Position numbers and translations under genes: made by a program | The notes under the pieces: model-generated | The model's input: the letters and a program-made list of their open reading frames with translations, nothing else | Databases searched by the model: none | Told to the model about the DNA's origin: nothing | Shown here: one piece after another, positions 7,010-10,186 of the stretch | How positions within the stretch are numbered: position 1 is the stretch's first letter | Layout: each line of letters opens with the position of its first letter | NCBI GenBank assembly: GCA_964470285.1 | Contig: CAYYBZ010000045.1 | Location: forward strand, 1-10,186 | Source: CAYYBZ01 sp964470285 [NCBI: uncultured Oligoflexia bacterium] | GTDB lineage: Bacteria; Bdellovibrionota_G; CAYYBZ01 | Length of the DNA stretch: 10,186 bases | Reading direction: 5' to 3'

Positions 7010-7861
7010 TTACTGTAGTTTCACTGTGAAAGAATCCTTTACAACGATAACAGGATTAACTATTGCCACCGAGTCTATTAGTTCCCACCTGTCTTTCTTA
7101 ATCCACCATGCACCGACTTCTACACACAGAACATTTCCCTCTTTTATACTCTTTATCTTTTCTAAATATTCTTTTAAATCTATTTTTGCTTTTCCTTCCG
7201 CAATTTTGAGAGGTTTTTGCTGTGCAATTAAGGGTTTAATAGCTACGCCGTCAGGTTTCATTTCGTAAAGATTGAAAAATTGAGCTTCTGAATCTGCCAG
7301 CGCCTCAAGTTTTGAAAAAAGAATTTCTTCATTGAATGTATTTCTATCCCAGGATAGAGGCCCTTTGATTATTTTCCCTTCCATATCACTTAAAATAAAA
7401 TCTTTATCAAGTTCTATTGAAAGAGTCTTATCTACATCAAGAGCAGTGTATTTAAGCCCATCTAATTTTAAATCCTTAAGATTTCTTGTTTCCTCCTCAA
7501 GCGTAATTACAATCTGGTAAAAATACTCCGATAGTTCATCGTTAAATTCAAGTTGACCTGAATGCAGCTCCTCGCCTTTAGCGACGACTGCAACCTTCAT
7601 CCCGTCAACAGCTGCAACATCCTTGAAATCCGGTTGATTATCAGAAATGTAAGAATGTATAACGATTTTTTCTCCGTTTAACATTTTACCAATCTCTACC
7701 TTAAGAGTGAGATTCAATGTATCTGTCGCATCCGGTTTTTCAGTCCCTACTCCTGAAGCAACATCCGAATCATTACTATTTGCGCTTTTTTCGGCTTCCT
7801 TCTGTGAGCAACCTAAAGCAAGCAGTAAAAACAAGGGTATTATTAAAAAGTATCTTTTCAT
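7010..7861 (-). CDS. Putative outer-membrane lipoprotein of unknown family (paralogue B)
   Basis: I do not recognise the family. I chose the ATG at 7861 rather than the one at 7912: it has GGAGG 6 bases upstream and gives a clean lipoprotein signal peptide (MKRYFLIIPLFLLLALGC, lipidated Cys18), while the longer form buries the signal under 17 extra residues. The mature 283-residue precursor has a short Ser/Asn/Asp-rich tether (about 19-45), without the proline run of its paralogue, then a beta-rich domain. Shared features with paralogue A are the signal peptide, LSIELDKDFILSD matching SINLENDFVITEE, and KKDRWEL near the end. Residue +2 is Ser, consistent with the outer membrane. It lies upstream of paralogue A in the same direction and is divergent from glyS. 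No convincing promoter was found upstream. Confidence 0.75.
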   Translation of the reverse strand: MKRYFLIIPLFLLLALGCSQKEAEKSANSNDSDVASGVGTEKPDATDTLNLTLKVEIGKMLNGEKIVIHSYISDNQPDFKDVAAVDGMKVAVVAKGEELHSGQLEFNDELSEYFYQIVITLEEETRNLKDLKLDGLKYTALDVDKTLSIELDKDFILSDMEGKIIKGPLSWDRNTFNEEILFSKLEALADSEAQFFNLYEMKPDGVAIKPLIAQQKPLKIAEGKAKIDLKEYLEKIKSIKEGNVLCVEVGAWWIKKDRWELIDSVAIVNPVIVVKDSFTVKLQ

Positions 7862-7867
7862 TGCTAA

Positions 7868-7872
7868 CCTCC
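7868..7872 (-). promoter_or_regulatory. Ribosome binding site that decides the start of lipoprotein B
   Basis: GGAGG on the - strand lies 6 bases before the ATG at 7861. The alternative in-frame ATG at 7912 has no comparable site, so translation should begin at 7861. Confidence 0.8.
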
Positions 7873-7932
7873 AAAGCTTAACATTACTCTCAATAAATAG
7901 AGCAACTTCCATACCATACAGCTAATTCAATG

Positions 7933-7958
7933 ATTGTAGATACTTATGTGTCTACAAT
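7933..7958 (+). repeat. Hairpin, 11-bp stem with TTAT loop
   Basis: Arms ATTGTAGATAC (7933-7943) and GTGTCTACAAT (7948-7958) pair with one T-G wobble in the + transcript; the loop is TTAT. On the - strand the wobble becomes a C-A mismatch, so the + RNA folds better. There is no following T-run, so it is not a typical intrinsic terminator. Confidence 0.8.
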
Positions 7959-7967
7959 GAATCTAAC

Positions 7968-7985
7968 TGCGGTTTTAAAACCGCA
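7968..7985. repeat. Perfect 18-bp palindrome
   Basis: TGCGGTTTTAAAACCGCA is its own reverse complement. The centre TTTTAAAA leaves an RNA stem of GC-rich outer pairs with a small AT centre. It could be an operator, half of a bidirectional terminator without a T-tract, or part of a mobile repeat. Confidence 0.85.
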
Positions 7986-8001
7986 ATTTATCAGGACTTA
8001 A

Positions 8002-8015
8002 GGGCATACGTGCCC
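8002..8015. repeat. Short GC-rich hairpin, 5-bp stem with TACG loop
   Basis: GGGCA (8002-8006) and TGCCC (8011-8015) flank TACG. The GC-rich block 8002-8030, unlike the surrounding AT-rich DNA, recalls REP-type intergenic repeats. Confidence 0.6.
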
Positions 8016-8048
8016 CAGCCCTGCAATCCCTAAAAACTCTTGATTATT

Positions 8049-8062
8049 GTTGTTTATACAAC
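8049..8062. repeat. Short hairpin, 5-bp stem with TTAT loop
   Basis: GTTGT (8049-8053) and ACAAC (8058-8062) flank a TTAT loop, the same loop as the hairpin at 7933-7958. It lies 47 bases upstream of the glyS start codon. It is AT-rich and could be chance. Confidence 0.4.
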
Positions 8063-8098
8063 TACATTCTTGTCTAAATTAGAATTTTTTTGAAGATT

Positions 8099-8102
8099 GG
8101 AG
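8099..8102 (+). promoter_or_regulatory. Ribosome binding site that decides the glyS start
   Basis: GGAG is followed by six bases and ATG at 8109. The in-frame TTG at 8097 overlaps this site and has none of its own, so it is not the start. Confidence 0.8.
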
Positions 8103-8108
8103 CTGAAA

Positions 8109-9422
8109 ATGAGCCAGAAAAAGGGCAAACCGGATTACATGGAGAAGATAGTTTCACTTTGTAAAAGACGCGGATATGTCTTTCAGTCATCTGAAATTTA
8201 TGGAGGGATAAACTCGTGTTACGATTTCGGTCCTTTGGGAGTCGAAATGAAGAACAACATCAAAAGACTCTGGTGGGAATCAATGACCAGGAGTCATGAC
8301 AATATTGAAGGTATAGATGCAAGCATACTCATGCATCCAAAAGTATGGGAGGCATCGGGGCATGTCGAGGGATTTACTGATCCTTTGGTAGATTGCAAGA
8401 AATGTAAAGGAAGATTCAAGCTTGAAGAAAAAATGGAAAAATGCCCCTCCTGCGGTTCGCCCGAATTAACCGAATCAAGGCAGTTCAATTTAATGTTTAA
8501 AACCTTTATGGGCCCTCTTGAAAGCGGGGCTAACATCGTTTACTTAAGGCCGGAAACGGCACAGGGAATTTACGTAAATTACCTAAATGTACAGACTTCT
8601 TCCAGACAGAAAATTCCATTCGGGATCGCGCAAATCGGAAAAGCATTCAGAAACGAGATAACACCGGGAAATTTCATCTTCCGCATGCGTGAGTTCGAAC
8701 AGATGGAAATGCAGTATTTCGTAAACCCCAAATCGGACATGGAAAACTTTAAAAAATGGAGAAATGAAAGGTTTCAATGGTACGTTGATCTCGGACTGAA
8801 CAAAGATAAGCTGAAAATGTACGATCATAAAGAAAACGAGCTTGCACATTATGCCAAAGTGGCCACAGATATTCAGTATGAATTTCCCTTCGGCTGGCAG
8901 GAAATTGAAGGCATTCATAACAGAACAGATTTTGACTTAAAAAGACACAGCGAGTATTCAAACAAAAATCTTGCATATTTCGACGAGGCCAGCAAGGAAA
9001 GATATCTGCCTTACATTATAGAAACGTCGGCAGGCTGCGACAGGTCGTTTTTATGTTTTATAGTCAACGCCTATGAAGAAGAAAAGGTTAAAGATGAAGA
9101 AAGAACGGTATTAAAACTTCATCCGAAACTTGCGCCTATAAAAGCCGCTATCTTACCGCTTGTAAGAAAAGACGGTTTAGATGACATTGCCAAAGATATT
9201 CATAAAAACCTAAAAAAACATTTTAAAGTATTCTATGATGAATCAGGTTCGGTTGGAAGGCGCTACAGAAGGCAGGACGAGGCAGGAACACCGTTCGGAA
9301 TTACCGTCGATTCGGAAACAAAAGAAAATGAAACTGTTACATTAAGAGACAGAGATACAATGAAACAGCAACGTGTAAAAATCTCTGATCTCTTAGCAGA
9401 ATTAACAAAAAAACTGACTTAA
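8109..9422 (+). CDS. glyS: Glycine--tRNA ligase, single-chain (alpha2) type
   Basis: This cytoplasmic class II synthetase charges tRNA-Gly with glycine. The 437 residues fit the homodimeric GlyRS shared with archaea, eukaryotes, Thermus and Gram-positives, not the alpha/beta GlyQ-GlyS type of E. coli. Visible features: an N-terminal block [24 protein letters not shown] (21-44); a zinc ribbon with Cys96/Cys99 and Cys112/Cys115; [13 protein letters not shown] (146-158), part of the active site; motif 2, [21 protein letters not shown] (180-200), with ATP-binding arginines; motif 3 around [11 protein letters not shown] (305-315); and a C-terminal anticodon-binding domain (about 335-430) containing [19 protein letters not shown]. 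The start at 8109 is set by the GGAG site. A second Ser/Thr kinase gene follows after 8 bp and is probably co-transcribed. No T-box element was recognised upstream. Confidence 0.97.
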   Translation: MSQKKGKPDYMEKIVSLCKRRGYVFQSSEIYGGINSCYDFGPLGVEMKNNIKRLWWESMTRSHDNIEGIDASILMHPKVWEASGHVEGFTDPLVDCKKCKGRFKLEEKMEKCPSCGSPELTESRQFNLMFKTFMGPLESGANIVYLRPETAQGIYVNYLNVQTSSRQKIPFGIAQIGKAFRNEITPGNFIFRMREFEQMEMQYFVNPKSDMENFKKWRNERFQWYVDLGLNKDKLKMYDHKENELAHYAKVATDIQYEFPFGWQEIEGIHNRTDFDLKRHSEYSNKNLAYFDEASKERYLPYIIETSAGCDRSFLCFIVNAYEEEKVKDEERTVLKLHPKLAPIKAAILPLVRKDGLDDIAKDIHKNLKKHFKVFYDESGSVGRRYRRQDEAGTPFGITVDSETKENETVTLRDRDTMKQQRVKISDLLAELTKKLT

Positions 9423-9423
9423 C

Positions 9424-9428
9424 GGAGA
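9424..9428 (+). promoter_or_regulatory. Ribosome binding site of the second kinase
   Basis: GGAGA lies just after the glyS stop and 2 bases before the ATG at 9431 (4 bases counted from GGAG to GGAG-distal edge), slightly close but the only candidate. The 8-bp gene gap leaves no room for a promoter outside glyS. Confidence 0.5.
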
Positions 9429-9430
9429 CA

Positions 9431-10186
9431 ATGGATTTAAACCCCGGCAGTTATGCAATCAAGGAAAAGATCGCAGATGGAGGCATGGCCGAGGTCTTTA
9501 AAGCGGTTAAAAAAGGTATTTTAGGTTTTGAAAAAACCGTAGTCCTAAAAAAGATTCTTCCGATTTATTCCGATGAAAGCAATTTTATAGATATGCTGAC
9601 TTCGGAAGCCAGAGTATCAAGCGGGCTCTCTCACCCCAATATTGTTCAAACAATCGACTTCATCGAAGTTACCGGAGGCTTTTATCTGGTTCTGGAATAC
9701 GTTGACGGACAGGATATGGGAAAATTAATAAAAACCGCGAAATCAAAAAATTTAAAGATAGATAATGATATTTCTCTCTTTATCGTTGCCGAAATATTGA
9801 AAGGTTTGGCCTACGCTCATAATTTCTCAAAAGACGGAAAGCCTTTAAACATAATTCACAGGGATATTTCACCGCAAAATATTCTGGTTTCATATGAAGG
9901 ATATATTAAGATTACCGATTTCGGTATAGCTACGTCTGTTCAAAGTAAAGCAAAAACCAAAACCGGTGAAATCAAGGGAAAAGCAAACTACATGTCTCCG
10001 GAACAGATAAAACGCCTAAATGTTGACAACAGATCCGATCTTTTCAGCTTAGCGTGCGTACTATATGAACTTTTTTTCAATAAAAAACCTTTCCAAAGAC
10101 CGAGCGAATTTGAAACCTTAAAAACCGTTGCCGAGGGTGCCGATTTACCTGACTTTTCGGCCTCTGACATTGATAAACGCCTTCTT
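9431..10186 (+). CDS. Ser/Thr protein kinase, N-terminal kinase domain, 3' end outside window
   Basis: The 252 visible residues are a nearly complete Hanks-type kinase domain, and the frame stays open to the edge. Key residues are present: glycine loop KIADGGMAEVFKAV (13-26), Lys40 in VVLKKILP, helix-C Glu59, catalytic HRD (143-145) with Asn150, DFG (163-165), and SPE (189-191). It is therefore probably active. It closely resembles the first kinase of the window (GGMAE, GFEK.., LKKILP, NIVQ, VDG, PLN, HRD-SPQN, TDFGIA, YMSPEQ), so both belong to the kinase subfamily expanded in Myxococcota-like bacteria. Whether it also has a membrane helix and an outer domain cannot be seen. It starts 8 bp after glyS and is probably transcribed with it; this placement may reflect genome compaction rather than shared function. 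Confidence 0.93.
   Translation, partial: MDLNPGSYAIKEKIADGGMAEVFKAVKKGILGFEKTVVLKKILPIYSDESNFIDMLTSEARVSSGLSHPNIVQTIDFIEVTGGFYLVLEYVDGQDMGKLIKTAKSKNLKIDNDISLFIVAEILKGLAYAHNFSKDGKPLNIIHRDISPQNILVSYEGYIKITDFGIATSVQSKAKTKTGEIKGKANYMSPEQIKRLNVDNRSDLFSLACVLYELFFNKKPFQRPSEFETLKTVAEGADLPDFSASDIDKRLL

Larger units (their letters stand above)
7862..8108. other. Divergent intergenic region with a cluster of hairpins
   Basis: These 247 bp separate lipoprotein B (leftward) from glyS (rightward). Four inverted repeats lie within 130 bp (7933-7958, 7968-7985, 8002-8015, 8049-8062), listed separately. No open frame with a ribosome site was found. Neither gene has a promoter I can call with confidence: upstream of glyS, TAGAAT (8080-8085) is a possible -10 but lacks a -35. 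The stretch is either a degenerate REP/MITE-type repeat, a structured leader, or a small RNA; sequence alone does not decide. Confidence 0.5.

Noticed and set aside
7862-7912. Longer form of lipoprotein B starting at ATG 7912
   Set aside because: It would add 17 residues in front of a perfect lipoprotein signal peptide and lacks a ribosome site; GGAGG favours 7861.
7968-7985. The 18-bp palindrome as an intrinsic terminator
   Set aside because: Neither strand has a T-run directly after it, and no gene ends next to it; both flanking genes start here.
7986-8108. T-box leader upstream of glyS
   Set aside because: The conserved T-box sequence (AGGGTGG-type) and an antiterminator/terminator pair with a T-run are not present.
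8097-8108. glyS start at TTG 8097
   Set aside because: The TTG overlaps the GGAG ribosome site that serves the ATG at 8109.

Overview
The window looks like a piece of chromosome from a Gram-negative bacterium of fairly low G+C content. The evidence is a C-terminal outer-membrane beta-barrel, two lipoproteins with no Asp after the lipidated Cys, and periplasmic domains. The two Ser/Thr kinases are of the 'GGMAE...LKKILP' type that is abundant in Myxococcota and related deltaproteobacterial lineages. No gene fixes the taxon. A Myxococcota/deltaproteobacteria-like or candidate-phylum organism is an inference. I see no phage, IS, CRISPR, tRNA or rRNA genes.

Layout, left to right. (1) 3-1031 (+) is the 3' part of an outer-membrane beta-barrel protein whose start lies outside the window. 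(2) glmS (1033-2862, -) converges on it with one base between the stop codons. (3) A 245-bp AT-rich divergent region carries a good sigma-70-like promoter for the next gene. (4) A two-gene operon on + follows: a transmembrane Ser/Thr kinase with a periplasmic formylglycine-generating-enzyme-like (FGE-like) domain (3108-5084), then, one base later, an exported ABC-type substrate-binding protein (5086-6015). (5) Two related lipoprotein genes on - (6022-6906 and 7010-7861) are separated by 103 bp containing a promoter. (6) A 247-bp divergent intergenic region holds four closely spaced hairpins or palindromes. (7) Single-chain glycyl-tRNA synthetase (8109-9422, +) is followed 8 bp later by a second Ser/Thr kinase of the same family (9431 to the window end, truncated).

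Two essential housekeeping enzymes (GlmS for amino-sugar and cell-envelope supply, GlyRS for translation) are thus interspersed with envelope and signalling genes. The most distinctive unit is the kinase/binding-protein pair. The kinase's outer domain has the FGE fold signature and both cysteine pairs that form disulfides in human FGE, but neither catalytic cysteine. It is therefore probably a binding or sensing module rather than an enzyme. The co-transcribed binding protein has no permease or ATPase beside it, so it could deliver a ligand signal to the kinase. The paralogous lipoprotein pair belongs to no family I recognise. The hairpin cluster upstream of glyS resembles a degenerate REP/MITE-type element or a structured leader.
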